A stretch of 64,000 bases of DNA from Pseudomonas sp. BSw22131. Its GTDB lineage: Bacteria; Pseudomonadota; Gammaproteobacteria; Pseudomonadales; Pseudomonadaceae. Location: positions 3,038,001 to 3,102,000 of the forward strand of contig NZ_CP113949.1 of the NCBI RefSeq assembly GCF_026810445.1, written 5' to 3'. Positions 37,163-46,095 of the stretch are shown here, piece by piece. Position 1 is the first letter of the stretch. Each line of letters begins with the position of its first letter. The position numbers and the translations under genes are program-made. The notes beneath the pieces were generated by a model that worked only from the letters and a program-made list of their open reading frames with translations, did no database searches and was not told the origin of the DNA.

Positions 37163-38125
37163 ATGAAAAAGCACGTCGTTTTGTACAAGACACTTTCCGC
37201 GCCGCTGATGGCGCGTTTGAAGGCGCATGCCGAGGTCACGCTGATCGAAGATGTAAAAGGTACGGGGCTGGCGCAGTTCAAGGCCGCCCTGCCCCAGGCC
37301 CATGGTTTGCTGGGCGCGAGCCTTAAGCTCGACGCCACGTTGCTCGACCTGGCACCGAAGCTGGAGGCGATTGCGAGCGTGTCGGTCGGTGTCGACAACT
37401 ACGACATCGATTACCTGCATCGGCGCGGCATCGTGCTGACCAATACGCCGGACGTGCTGACCCAGACCACCGCCGACACCGGTTTCGCCCTGATCATGGC
37501 CACCGCACGGCGGGTGGTTGAGCTGGCGAATCTGGTGCGTAACGGCCAGTGGACGCAAAATCTCGGGGCTGCACATTTCGGCACCGACGTGCACGGCAAA
37601 ACGCTGGGCATCATCGGCATGGGACGCATCGGTGAAGCCTTGGCGCAGCGCGGTCACTTTGGCTTCGGCATGCCGATCATTTACCACAGCCACTCGGCGA
37701 AACCCGCCGTGGAGTCGCGCTTCGGTGCCGGTTACCGCAGCCTGGAGGCGCTGTTGCAGGAAGCGGATTTCGTCTGTCTGACCTTGCCGCTGACAGCGCA
37801 AACCGAAGGCTTGATCGGCGCCAGGGAGTTCGCCTTGATGCGCCGGGAAAGCATCTTCATCAACATTGCACGGGGCAAAGTGGTCGATGAGCAGGCGTTG
37901 ATCGAGGCGCTGCAAAAAGGCCAGATCCGTGCGGCGGGCCTGGACGTATTCGAACGCGAACCCATCGCCCCCGACTCCCCGCTGCTCAAGATGGACAACG
38001 TCGTTGCCACGCCGCACATGGGCTCGGCCACCCACGAAACCCGTGAAGCCATGGCCCGCTGCGCCGTCGATAACCTCATCAGCGCGCTGGCGGGAGAAAC
38101 GCCGACGAATCGGGTGGAAGGATAA
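37163..38125 (+). CDS. kguD: 2-keto-6-phosphogluconate reductase
   Basis: Reduces 2-keto-6-phosphogluconate to 6-phosphogluconate, delivering carbon to the Entner-Doudoroff pathway. The 320-residue D-2-hydroxyacid dehydrogenase has the Rossmann motif 'GKTLGIIGMGRIGEALAQRG', catalytic Arg in 'FINIARGKVVDEQAL', Glu in 'DVFEREP' and His in 'VATPHMGSAT'. The ATG at 37163 is preferred over a TTG at 37142. It ends the operon; a REP-type repeat follows. Confidence 0.93.
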   Translation: MKKHVVLYKTLSAPLMARLKAHAEVTLIEDVKGTGLAQFKAALPQAHGLLGASLKLDATLLDLAPKLEAIASVSVGVDNYDIDYLHRRGIVLTNTPDVLTQTTADTGFALIMATARRVVELANLVRNGQWTQNLGAAHFGTDVHGKTLGIIGMGRIGEALAQRGHFGFGMPIIYHSHSAKPAVESRFGAGYRSLEALLQEADFVCLTLPLTAQTEGLIGAREFALMRRESIFINIARGKVVDEQALIEALQKGQIRAAGLDVFEREPIAPDSPLLKMDNVVATPHMGSATHETREAMARCAVDNLISALAGETPTNRVEG

Positions 38126-38166
38126 GGCGCGTACCGATAAGGCTCTGACCGGCGCCGCCAGCGCTT

Positions 38167-38280
38167 TGTAGGCGCTTCGTTCGCGATTGGGTGAATCAGG
38201 CCCGACGCTGCGCGAATGAATTCGCGCCTACAGGACGGAACCGCGCGCACCTCCTGGAGCCAACTGGTTGGCGAGGCGGC
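38167..38280. repeat. REP-type repeat cluster after kguD
   Basis: TGTAGGCGC (38167-38175) pairs with GCGCCTACA (38224-38232); the right half contains GCGAATGAATTCGCGCCTACA, the same string found at 43988-44008 and 44081-44101. A second unit, GGAGCCAACTGGTTGGCGAGGCGG (38256-38279), follows. The rest of the 38126-38530 gap holds no gene. Confidence 0.75.
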
Positions 38281-38340
38281 GTTCTGCCGGAAACGCGCCC
38301 TCCGTCTCAAAATGCCTATTTGTAAGAAATTTTTCCAATG

Positions 38341-38384
38341 ACTGTCAGAAGTCGGTGCTACTTTTACTGTCAGTAAAGTCGGTG
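38341..38384. repeat. Direct repeat upstream of DUF1652 gene
   Basis: ACTGTCAGAAGTCGGTG (38341-38357) recurs as ACTGTCAGTAAAGTCGGTG (38366-38384), a 25-bp period, about 150 bases before the DUF1652 start. It may be a regulator-binding site; no regulator is known. Confidence 0.4.
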
Positions 38385-38530
38385 TGCCGATGTGTCGATT
38401 AACGTTGCTTCCATAAAGCATGGCCGCGCATACAGCGCAGGTTGTGCGAAGCGTCTCGGTGAGCGGTGACTGACCTGGTTTTCCTGCCCTGCGGAGCTGT
38501 GTGTTTGCTCGTTAGAACGAGGTAGGCCCC

Positions 38531-38794
38531 ATGAATAAAGTCACCTTCCCCAACGCCTGCCAGCTGATGCGCTGGCATTTCCACCCGGTAGGATTCGAAG
38601 CCCACATGGACGCCGCAAGCAGCATGGTCGCTCGGCTGTTTGACCGTGCCAGCGGAGAAACCCTGATCGCCATTGCCGGGATTCCCTGCTCGACCGTGAT
38701 GAATGCCATGGACGTGGAGCGGATCATCGAGGCCATCGAGCTGGAACTGGAAACCTTCGCAGCGCCAAAGACGTTCTACCTCAACCGCGCCTGA
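38531..38794 (+). CDS. DUF1652 family protein
   Basis: An 87-residue protein of the Pseudomonas-specific DUF1652 family ('ACQLMRWHFHPVGFEAHMDAASSMVARLFDRASGETLIAIAGIPCSTVM...IEAIELELETF'). The family has no assigned function. The protein is soluble, without a signal peptide or membrane segment. It is monocistronic, convergent with the UvrD-like gene, with an AGG ribosome site and the direct repeat upstream. Confidence 0.8.
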   Translation: MNKVTFPNACQLMRWHFHPVGFEAHMDAASSMVARLFDRASGETLIAIAGIPCSTVMNAMDVERIIEAIELELETFAAPKTFYLNRA

Positions 38795-38847
38795 TCCTGA
38801 TCAACACCCGGCACGCGCATGAATTCGCGCCTGCGGGGCGTCAATGG

Positions 38848-41406
38848 CTACTCCTGCACCGCCATCGCTGCGCGCTGGTCTTCGAAAAAAGCTTTATCCC
38901 CGGCGATCCGCGATGACGCGCTCGGGACATTGCTGTCCTGCTTGCCGCTGGCGTCGATGTACCAATAGCAATGACGCACCGCACGGGTAATCGCGACGTA
39001 GGCCAGGCGCAGCACCTCGTCCTTCTGAGCATTGTCGAATGCGTCCAGATCCCCCTCCTTGCCCAATCCCGCCATCAGGTAAACCTGATTCTTGTACGGC
39101 GATTGCGTCAGGTGCTGGCAATCGCCCAGCAAAAACACGGCATCGGCCTGCAAACCCTTGGAGCTGTGATAAGTCAGTTGCTTGAAACGCCGGGATTGCG
39201 CAGGTAAGCCGTAATCGGCGTTCACCAGCGCCTGCAGCGCTTCGGGTAGTCGAGCCTTGTCGCTACCCTTGCGGTACAGCAGCAACACCGAATCGCCATC
39301 GTTGTAGTGCTCGATCAGCCGCGCGACCAATTGATCATCGTCACGGTCCAGCACCGTCACCGGCAGCAACTCCTGCTCCGCACCGCTGGCCTTGGCCTTC
39401 TTGCCGCTGATGGCCGGGGCCGCACGCACGATGTGTTCGGCGGCATCGATGATGTGTTGGTGACTGCGGAAGTTCTCGCTGAGCATCACCTTGGTCGTCG
39501 ACGGCGAGGAGAACTCCTTGGTGAACTCCATGAAGTATTTGGGCGAACTGCCCCGCCAGCCATAAATGGACTGCCAGTCATCCCCCACGCAGAGCAGCGA
39601 TGAACGCTGCGCGCCTCGGCCGATGTGCATCGAAAGACCACGGCTGCGGATTTCCCGCAGGCTGGCACGAATCCACGAAACGATTTGCGGCGAGACGTCC
39701 TGAAATTCGTCGATCATCAAATGGGCGAGCGGGCGCAGACCTTCGTTGCTGACCAGCTTGAGATTTTCAGGTGACTGCTCGCCGAACAGCGAAAACATCC
39801 GGTTGTAGGTCATCACCGGTGGCGACTGGTCCAGCAGGTGATCTTCAAACGCTTTCCAGAACAGGCTCAGCGCTTCAAAGAAGAAGCGATCCGGGTCATC
39901 TTCCGAAAAACTCATCTGCGAAACCGCAAGCGGCACGTCCAGACCAAGGTTTTCAATGAAGCTCGCTGCAGCAACAAAACAGTCGAGCAAAGGGGCCGCG
40001 CCCATTTCGCCCTTGACCTTGTACTCAAACCCTGGCCCCGCAACAGCAGCACCCGGGAGTGACTGCAAAAAACTCTTTGAAGATTGATAGTTTTCTATCC
40101 ATATCAAAGGCTTGCGGCAGAAAGCTTGAAACAGGGTGCGTTTGATGACCCACTCCGCCCAGACGGGAAGCTTGGCATCCGGACGGCGCAAATGCTGGTC
40201 CTCGCTGGGGTCAAAGCCCAAGACGATCCAGGCGTCCAGTTCAGCGGAGTAACCGTGGACATGAAAGGAAAGCCCACTGATTTCAATCACTTGGCGCATG
40301 GGCTCAACGCCCTTTATCGGCCAGGCGCCCGCCCTGATCCACAGGTCCTCGACCACGTCGCACAGCTCTTCATCCCGTTTCGAGGACAGCCCCATGACGG
40401 TGATGCGTTTTTGCACGTCGGGGTGATCGCGATCCAGTTCCTTGAGTTGCAGCGCGTGCCTGTAAAGCGGTGCCATGACCTCGCGAAAGCGCGGATTGGC
40501 GGCATAAAGGTCGCGGTAACACAGGTTCATCTGTTGGCGCTGGGCGTCGTTGATGCGCAGGTCGAACGGGTTGCTGTCGGCGCCATCCTCCAGCAGATTG
40601 CCGGACTGATTGCTGAGGTTTTCGAACGCTTGCAACTGCTCGAACCCCGGCAGGCTGCGCACCAGCGGCAGGATGCGTGAATGGAACGTCCTCACCACAT
40701 CGCGGGCCTCGCGCAGGCTCAGGCTGTGACCCCACAGTGCCATGACGTCGATCAGCTTGTTGATGAAGTCCTTGCGCGACTCGCGGGTGAAGGTCACCAC
40801 CGTCATCGAACTCAGCTCGAAACCCAGGTAGTGGTGCAGCAACAGTACCCGCAGCACCAGCGAGGTCGACTTACCCGCCCCGGCACCGGCGATGACGTAG
40901 GTCGAGGGTGTATCGCTGAAGATCATCTTCCATTGCGCGGCGGTGGGTTGCGCGTGGGCCGGCAGGTGCTGCGCGACATCGGCCTTGATGCGCTTCTTGA
41001 GCTCGTTGGTGAGCGGCAGGCGCCAGTCATCGAACAGGTTATCGTCTGTCCTGGGGCCACGATGCTCTTGCGGTCGGATGTCGCGGATCACCAGTACCTG
41101 ACGCCCCTCTTCAACCCCGTCCAGATGCCCTTCGGCATATCCTTCGTTCATGCCTTCCATGTGGCCGTTGAGGTAGCCGTCGGCATGGCCTTGGTGCCAG
41201 GAAGGCACGTGCTGGGCCTGCAATCGGGTCAGGTGACGGCCCATGAAACGCGCCAGCAGGCGTTTTAAAAACGGCAGGCGCTCGGGGATGGAGAGTTCGG
41301 GGGGCAGCTCGTGGACGGGCTCGGCAGAAGGACGGTGCGGCACGCAGGCTCCAGATATCGGCGGGTGAACATGACAGGCACGTATGGTCCCCTCATTCGC
41401 ATTCAA
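38848..41406 (-). CDS. UvrD/Rep-type helicase with GxxxG N-terminus
   Basis: An 852-residue superfamily 1 helicase. Walker A is 'AGAGAGKST' near residue 190, with motifs Ia ('MTVVTFTRESRKDF'), II ('LMIDEFQDVSP'), III ('LLCVGDDWQSIYGWRGSS'), IV ('SENFRSHQHII') and V/VI ('TYHSSKGLQADAVFLLGD', 'LAYVAITRAVRHCYWY'). It therefore probably translocates 3'-5' on single-stranded DNA. Before the helicase core, residues 73-101 carry Gly at every fourth position (see findings). The frame opens at a TTG (41406); the true start may be a GTG at 41343. No nuclease domain or partner gene is adjacent. Its role is unknown. Confidence 0.85.
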   Translation of the reverse strand: MNANEGTIRACHVHPPISGACVPHRPSAEPVHELPPELSIPERLPFLKRLLARFMGRHLTRLQAQHVPSWHQGHADGYLNGHMEGMNEGYAEGHLDGVEEGRQVLVIRDIRPQEHRGPRTDDNLFDDWRLPLTNELKKRIKADVAQHLPAHAQPTAAQWKMIFSDTPSTYVIAGAGAGKSTSLVLRVLLLHHYLGFELSSMTVVTFTRESRKDFINKLIDVMALWGHSLSLREARDVVRTFHSRILPLVRSLPGFEQLQAFENLSNQSGNLLEDGADSNPFDLRINDAQRQQMNLCYRDLYAANPRFREVMAPLYRHALQLKELDRDHPDVQKRITVMGLSSKRDEELCDVVEDLWIRAGAWPIKGVEPMRQVIEISGLSFHVHGYSAELDAWIVLGFDPSEDQHLRRPDAKLPVWAEWVIKRTLFQAFCRKPLIWIENYQSSKSFLQSLPGAAVAGPGFEYKVKGEMGAAPLLDCFVAAASFIENLGLDVPLAVSQMSFSEDDPDRFFFEALSLFWKAFEDHLLDQSPPVMTYNRMFSLFGEQSPENLKLVSNEGLRPLAHLMIDEFQDVSPQIVSWIRASLREIRSRGLSMHIGRGAQRSSLLCVGDDWQSIYGWRGSSPKYFMEFTKEFSSPSTTKVMLSENFRSHQHIIDAAEHIVRAAPAISGKKAKASGAEQELLPVTVLDRDDDQLVARLIEHYNDGDSVLLLYRKGSDKARLPEALQALVNADYGLPAQSRRFKQLTYHSSKGLQADAVFLLGDCQHLTQSPYKNQVYLMAGLGKEGDLDAFDNAQKDEVLRLAYVAITRAVRHCYWYIDASGKQDSNVPSASSRIAGDKAFFEDQRAAMAVQE

Positions 41407-41622
41407 GCTCCAGCGAAATGCTTGTTGCTCATGGGTTTAGCCGATCAACTGCAGGTAGTACTGCAGCTGATGACACTCTTTAATATCTAATTTTACGATT
41501 GTTACTACACAAAACTTACGCTTTTTATCGATACATAACTGATGGATCATCCTCCCATCGACCACGGCTCAACATTCAGCGGCGCTGGTTTACAGCACGG
41601 CCCTGCTCTGGAGGTAACGATC

Positions 41623-42318
41623 ATGCTGCAACTAAGACCCTTCAACACCTTGGGCGGCGCCAACCACGGCTGGCTGAATGCCCATCACCATTTCTCGTTC
41701 GCCGAATACTACGACCCGAAACGCATGAACTGGGGTCAGCTGCGGGTCTGGAACGATGACGTGATCCAGGCGGGCACTGGCTTCCCCCGCCATCCGCACC
41801 GGGACATGGAGATCATCACCTACGTGCGTAAAGGTGCGATCACCCACGAAGACAGCCTGGGCAACCGGGGCCGGACTGAAGCAGGCGACGTGCAGGTGAT
41901 GAGCGCGGGTACAGGGGTGGCGCACAGCGAGTACAACCTGGAATCAGAGGAAACCCGCATCTTTCAGATCTGGGTGATGCCGGACGAAACCGGTGCACCA
42001 CCGTCCTGGGGCGCCAAACCGTTTCCAAAGGGCGATCGCGAAGGGTTCGTGACACTGGCCAGCGGCAAGGCCGATGACGACATTGAACTGCGGATTCGCG
42101 CAAACGCCCGTCTGGTGGCCGCCAACCTGAAAGCGGGCGAAACAGCCGAGTACGTGCTGGACGCAGGACGCCGCGCTTACCTGGTCCCTGCCACCGGCAT
42201 CATTGAAGTCAACGGCCTGCGCGCCGAAGCCCGCGACGGCATAGCGGTAGAGGACGAGCGTACGCTGCGGGTAACGGCCATCGAAGACAGCGAAATCGTC
42301 TTGATGGACGTGGCTTAA
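41623..42318 (+). CDS. Pirin family protein (YhhW-like)
   Basis: A 231-residue bicupin of the pirin/YhhW class. Metal-binding residues are visible in 'FPRHPHRDMEIITYVRKGAITHEDSLGN' (two His, one Glu) and in 'VMSAGTGVAHSEYNLESEETRIFQIWV'. E. coli YhhW has quercetinase activity in vitro; the physiological role is not established. The ATG at 41623 follows GGAGG. The gene is divergent from the helicase with a 216-base AT-rich promoter region between them, and is followed directly by an IS element. Confidence 0.9.
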   Translation: MLQLRPFNTLGGANHGWLNAHHHFSFAEYYDPKRMNWGQLRVWNDDVIQAGTGFPRHPHRDMEIITYVRKGAITHEDSLGNRGRTEAGDVQVMSAGTGVAHSEYNLESEETRIFQIWVMPDETGAPPSWGAKPFPKGDREGFVTLASGKADDDIELRIRANARLVAANLKAGETAEYVLDAGRRAYLVPATGIIEVNGLRAEARDGIAVEDERTLRVTAIEDSEIVLMDVA

Positions 42319-42374
42319 CGCACTGCGCTTTCTGTACAGACTGTGTGAAAACCTAGCCAACCTGCCTCAGATCT

Positions 42375-42414
42375 AAGAAAATGCCCCGCATCGAAAGATG
42401 CGGGGCATTTTCTT
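42375..42414 (+). promoter_or_regulatory. Long hairpin abutting the transposase start
   Basis: Perfect 18-bp arms (42375-42392 and 42397-42414) with a GAAA loop; the ATG begins on the next base (42415). No Shine-Dalgarno site is visible. Such hairpins can both stop incoming transcription and hide the start codon. Confidence 0.75.
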
Positions 42415-43833
42415 ATGGCGTACATCCAGGGCGAATCTCGAAACCAGACCAGCCTGTTTCCGGTTTCCATCGACGAAGTCATTCCCGAAGACCATCTCGT
42501 CCGGGTCATTGATGCCTATGTTTCGCGCCTTGATCTCCGGGTTCTGGGTTTTGATAAAGCCATCCCCAAAGGCAACGGACGTCCACCTTACAACCCCGCC
42601 GATCTGCTCAAGCTCTACATCTACGGTTATTTCCAGCGCATACGGTCTTCGCGCCGGCTCGAAGCTGAGTGCCAACGCAACATCGAAGTCATGTGGCTGC
42701 TCAACCGCCTCGCGCCGGACTTCAAAACCATCGCCGACTTCCGCAAGGATAACGCCACCGCGTTCTCTGCAACCTGCCGCGCGTTTGTTCAGTTCTGCCG
42801 AACCGCAGGCTTGGTCAAAGGTGATCTGGTCGCCATTGATGGCAGCAAATTCAAGGCTGTCGCTTCGGCCCGTCGTCACATCAGCACCAAGCACCTCAAG
42901 CGCGATCAGGAAAAATTGGACCGCCGCATAGCCAAGTATCTAGAGGATTTGGACTGCGCAGATCGCGACGAAAATGAAGAGGTGGTTGATCGAAGCGCTG
43001 TTAAGACGGTGCTGGCGAAACTGACCGCCAAACGGGACGACTACCTGACCTGCCAGGCGCTGATGGACGAACTGCAGATCACCCAATTCATCAGCACCGA
43101 AAGCGACGCGCGGATGATGCGAGCCCCGCAGGGCATGGCCGTTGCCTACAACGTGCAGACCGCAGTCGACGCTGAAAACAGCCTGATCGTGCACCACGAA
43201 GTGACTCAGGAAGGCGATGATCGCAAGCAACTGGAGCCGATGGCAAAAGCGACTCAGGAAGTCCTTGAACAACCGAATCTGACCGTTACTGCAGATGCCG
43301 GCTATTCAAACGGCGAGCATTTTCAGGCCTGTGATGACGCCGGCATCACGGCGTACGTACCGATTAATCGGGGCAACAACATTGAAGACCCCACTTTTTT
43401 TGGCCGGGACGATTTCAACTACGACCAGCAAAACGACCGCTACCAATGCCCGGCCGGGCGTTTTTTGCCCCTGCTGCAACTGAACAAGGGACAGCGAATC
43501 TACCGCGCAAACGCTAATGACTGCGGCTCCTGCCCCCTTAAACATCGATGCACCAAGAGCCGCTATCGCTCGATCAAGCGACACGTTCACGAAGAAGCTT
43601 TTGAAAGAATGAAGCAGCGAATGCAGGCACATCCTGAGATGGTTGATGCCCGAAGAAGCATCGTCGAACACCCGTTTGGCAACCTCAAACAATGGATCTA
43701 CGGCAATGGCCGGTTCTTGCTTCGCCAGCTAAAGGGTGCGCGAACGGAAATGGCGCTTGCGATAAACGCCTATAACCTGAAAAGGGCTATCAACGTCCTG
43801 GGCGTGCGCCGAATGATTGAGTTGCTGGCCTGA
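42415..43833 (+). CDS. tnpA: IS1182-family transposase
   Basis: A 472-residue DDE transposase. The N-terminal DUF772 region ('MAYIQGESRNQTSLFPVSIDEVIPEDHLVRVIDAYV', 'GNGRPPYNPADLLKLYIYGYFQRIRSSRRLE') is followed by 'GDLVAIDGSKFKA' (first Asp), 'TVTADAGYSNGEHF' (second Asp) and 'EHPFGNLKQWIYGNGRFLLRQLKGARTEMAL' (Glu region), plus a zinc-like 'CGSCPLKHRCTKS' segment. The frame is uninterrupted, so the element may be active. The start codon directly follows a long hairpin. Confidence 0.95.
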   Translation: MAYIQGESRNQTSLFPVSIDEVIPEDHLVRVIDAYVSRLDLRVLGFDKAIPKGNGRPPYNPADLLKLYIYGYFQRIRSSRRLEAECQRNIEVMWLLNRLAPDFKTIADFRKDNATAFSATCRAFVQFCRTAGLVKGDLVAIDGSKFKAVASARRHISTKHLKRDQEKLDRRIAKYLEDLDCADRDENEEVVDRSAVKTVLAKLTAKRDDYLTCQALMDELQITQFISTESDARMMRAPQGMAVAYNVQTAVDAENSLIVHHEVTQEGDDRKQLEPMAKATQEVLEQPNLTVTADAGYSNGEHFQACDDAGITAYVPINRGNNIEDPTFFGRDDFNYDQQNDRYQCPAGRFLPLLQLNKGQRIYRANANDCGSCPLKHRCTKSRYRSIKRHVHEEAFERMKQRMQAHPEMVDARRSIVEHPFGNLKQWIYGNGRFLLRQLKGARTEMALAINAYNLKRAINVLGVRRMIELLA

Positions 43834-43864
43834 GGAAGGCCTTTTTTCTCTCTGTATAAATGGG

Positions 43865-43895
43865 AAATGCCCCGAGGTGATCGGGGCATTTTTTT
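43865..43895 (+). terminator. Terminator at IS right end
   Basis: AATGCCCCGA (43866-43875) / TCGGGGCATT (43881-43890) followed by TTTTT; it closes the transposase transcript inside the element. Confidence 0.85.
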
Positions 43896-43931
43896 GGTTA
43901 GCTGCTGGTTATCTGGTTTTCACACGGTCTG

Positions 43932-44172
43932 TGTAGGAGCCAACTTGTTGGCGAGGCGTCATGAGCGCGAAGCCGGTAATCCCCCACGCGAATGAATTCG
44001 CGCCTACAGGCCTCCGCCGATTCTGTAGGAGCCAACTTGTTGGCGAGGCGTCTTCCGGGTTGAATCCCGATTTACGCCTCGCGAATGAATTCGCGCCTAC
44101 AGAGTCGAGCTGTACGCAGGTACAGAGTCGATCTGCATGCAGATCAATGTGGGAGGGAGCTTGCTCGCGATG
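43932..44172. repeat. REP array to the right of the IS
   Basis: Two near-identical composite units (43932-44009 and 44024-44102) each run from TGTAGGAGCCAACTTGTTGG to GCGCCTACAG. They are followed by a palindrome, GATCTGCATGCAGATC (44130-44145), and a REP of a different type, TGTGGGAGGGAGCTTGCTCG (44149-44168). The first unit is the IS target. No gene lies in 43834-44281. Confidence 0.8.
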
Positions 44173-44220
44173 AAGCCGCCAACTCGTCAACATTCTGCAT
44201 CGGGCAGCGGCATCCAAAAA

Positions 44221-44260
44221 CCAAAAAGCCCCGCCTGTGTGAGCAGACGGGGCTTTTTGG
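44221..44260. terminator. Bidirectional terminator after pgm
   Basis: Perfect 13-bp arms CCAAAAAGCCCCG (44221-44233) / CGGGGCTTTTTGG (44248-44260); the built-in A- and T-runs make it functional on both strands. Confidence 0.9.
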
Positions 44261-44281
44261 GCTACGGGATTTACGTCATGT

Positions 44282-45928
44282 TCAGCGCGGTGCGATGGCG
44301 GTATCCACCAGCACTTGAGCCTCTTCCACCAGACGCTTGAGGTGATCTTCACCCACGAAGCTTTCGGCGTAGATCTTGTAGATGTCCTCTGTGCCTGACG
44401 GACGCGCCGCAAACCAACCGTTTTCGGTCGAGACCTTCAAGCCGCCAATCGCCTGATCGTTGCCCGGCGCCTTGCTCAGAATGCTCTGAATCGCCTCGCC
44501 CGCCAGCTCGGTGGACTTCACCTGACCCGGTGACAGCTTGCTCAGCAGCGATTTCTGCTCCGGATTGGCCTTGGCCTCCACGCGGGTGGCGTAAGGCTTG
44601 CCCAATTGCTCGGTCAGCGATTCGTAGATCTCGCTCGGGTCACGGCCTTTGCGTGCGCGAATTTCCGCTGCCAGCAACGCCGGAATCAAACCATCCTTGT
44701 CGGTGGTCCAGACCGTGCCATCGCGACGCAGGAACGAGGCCCCGGCGCTCTCTTCGCCGCCAAATCCGAGCGAACCCTCGAACAGCCCTTGGGCGAAGAA
44801 CTTGAACCCCACCGGCACTTCAAACAACTGACGGCCCAGACGCTGGGTGACCCGATCGATCATGCCGCTGCTGACCACGGTCTTGCCCACGGCCGCATCG
44901 GCGCGCCAGTCAGGACGGTTCTGGAACAGGTAGTCGATGGACACCGCCAGATAGTTGTTAGGCGCAAGCAAACCGCCAGTCGGGGTCACGATGCCGTGGC
45001 GGTCGTGGTCCGGGTCGCAGGCGAACGCCACCTGGAAACGGTCCTTGAGACCGATCAGCCCTTGCATGGCGAAATTGGAGGACGGGTCCATACGGATCTT
45101 GCCGTCCCAATCCACGCTCATGAAGCGGAATGTCGGATCGACGTGCTTGTTCACGACCTCAAGGTTCAGGCCGTAATGCTCGCCGATGGCCGACCAGTAA
45201 CGCACGCCGGCACCGCCCAGCGGATCGACGCCCAGACGCAGATTGGCGCCACGGATGGCGTCCATGTCGATCACGTTCTTGATATCGGCAACGTAGGTGT
45301 TCACGTAGTCATGGCGATGGGTGGTGTCGGCGCGCAGAGCCTGCTCGTGGCTGATGCGCGTTACGCCGCGAACCTTTTCGGCCAGCAATTCGTTGGCTTT
45401 GGATTCGATCCACTTGGTGACGTCCGAATCAGCCGGACCACCATTGGGCGGGTTGTACTTGAAGCCGCCACTCTCCGGCGGGTTGTGCGACGGCGTGATG
45501 ACGATGCCGTCGGCCAGGCCGGCGATACGGCCTTTGTTGTAACAAATGATCGCGTGGGACACCGCAGGGGTCGGCGTGTACTCGTCGTCCTGGGAAATCA
45601 TCACCTGCACGCCATTGGCGGCCAGGACTTCCAGCGCGGTGGCAGCCGCCGGGGTCGACAGTGCGTGGGTGTCGGCACCGAGAAACAGCGGGCCGTCGAT
45701 GCCTTTGAATTGGCGATACAGGCAGATCGCCTGACTGATGGCCAGCACGTGCCACTCGTTGAAGCTCAGCTCAAACGAGCTGCCACGGTGGCCGGACGTG
45801 CCGAACGCTACGCGCTGGGTGGAAACGGACACATCCGGTTGGCCTGTGTAGTAGGCCGTCACCAGACGAGGAATATCGACCAGCAATTCTGCAGGCGCCA
45901 ATTTGCCCGCGAATGGACTGATACTCAT
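44282..45928 (-). CDS. pgm: Phosphoglucomutase
   Basis: Interconverts glucose-1-phosphate and glucose-6-phosphate. The 548-residue protein is of the bacterial alpha-D-glucose-specific type: '[10 protein letters not shown]' near residue 43, active-site serine loop '[24 protein letters not shown]', metal loop '[11 protein letters not shown]', sugar loop '[11 protein letters not shown]' and phosphate loop '[15 protein letters not shown]'. Length is standard. It is monocistronic, with a strong terminator 22 bases past the stop and its promoter in the 45929-46095 gap region. Confidence 0.96.
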   Translation of the reverse strand: MSISPFAGKLAPAELLVDIPRLVTAYYTGQPDVSVSTQRVAFGTSGHRGSSFELSFNEWHVLAISQAICLYRQFKGIDGPLFLGADTHALSTPAAATALEVLAANGVQVMISQDDEYTPTPAVSHAIICYNKGRIAGLADGIVITPSHNPPESGGFKYNPPNGGPADSDVTKWIESKANELLAEKVRGVTRISHEQALRADTTHRHDYVNTYVADIKNVIDMDAIRGANLRLGVDPLGGAGVRYWSAIGEHYGLNLEVVNKHVDPTFRFMSVDWDGKIRMDPSSNFAMQGLIGLKDRFQVAFACDPDHDRHGIVTPTGGLLAPNNYLAVSIDYLFQNRPDWRADAAVGKTVVSSGMIDRVTQRLGRQLFEVPVGFKFFAQGLFEGSLGFGGEESAGASFLRRDGTVWTTDKDGLIPALLAAEIRARKGRDPSEIYESLTEQLGKPYATRVEAKANPEQKSLLSKLSPGQVKSTELAGEAIQSILSKAPGNDQAIGGLKVSTENGWFAARPSGTEDIYKIYAESFVGEDHLKRLVEEAQVLVDTAIAPR

Positions 45929-46095
45929 GCGAAACCTCCATGGATGAAACAGGAAAAAGGCTCGGTGCGCCCATAATTAAGGAAAGCACCTACAGCACAG
46001 AACAGAAATGGCCTACAGGGCGGCAGTTTACTGGCAGTTTGACCGCCTCGCTCGTCTATCGATCCGTAAATACTTGAACGGATTATGGTCACGCG

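Larger units (their letters stand above)
42337..43931 (+). mobile_element. IS1182-family insertion sequence
   Basis: A 1595-bp element bounded by 17-bp inverted repeats: CAGACTGTGTGAAAACC (42337-42353) and the complement of CAGACCGTGTGAAAACC (43915-43931), 16 of 17 identical. A four-base direct repeat, TGTA, flanks it (42333-42336 and 43932-43935). It encodes one intact transposase. Taking out the element and one TGTA joins ...TTCTGTA to GGAGCCAACTTGTTGGCG..., which restores a REP unit identical to the one at 44022. Confidence 0.9.

Noticed and set aside
36899..38035. 378-codon minus-strand frame
   Set aside because: Antisense to the end of kguT and to kguD, both of which are clearly coding on the other strand.
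43932..44172. Possible CRISPR-like array
   Set aside because: Only two long units with internal dyads and no uniform spacers; they match REP elements found elsewhere in the window.
44606..45976. 456-codon plus-strand frame
   Set aside because: Antisense to pgm, no domain signal.
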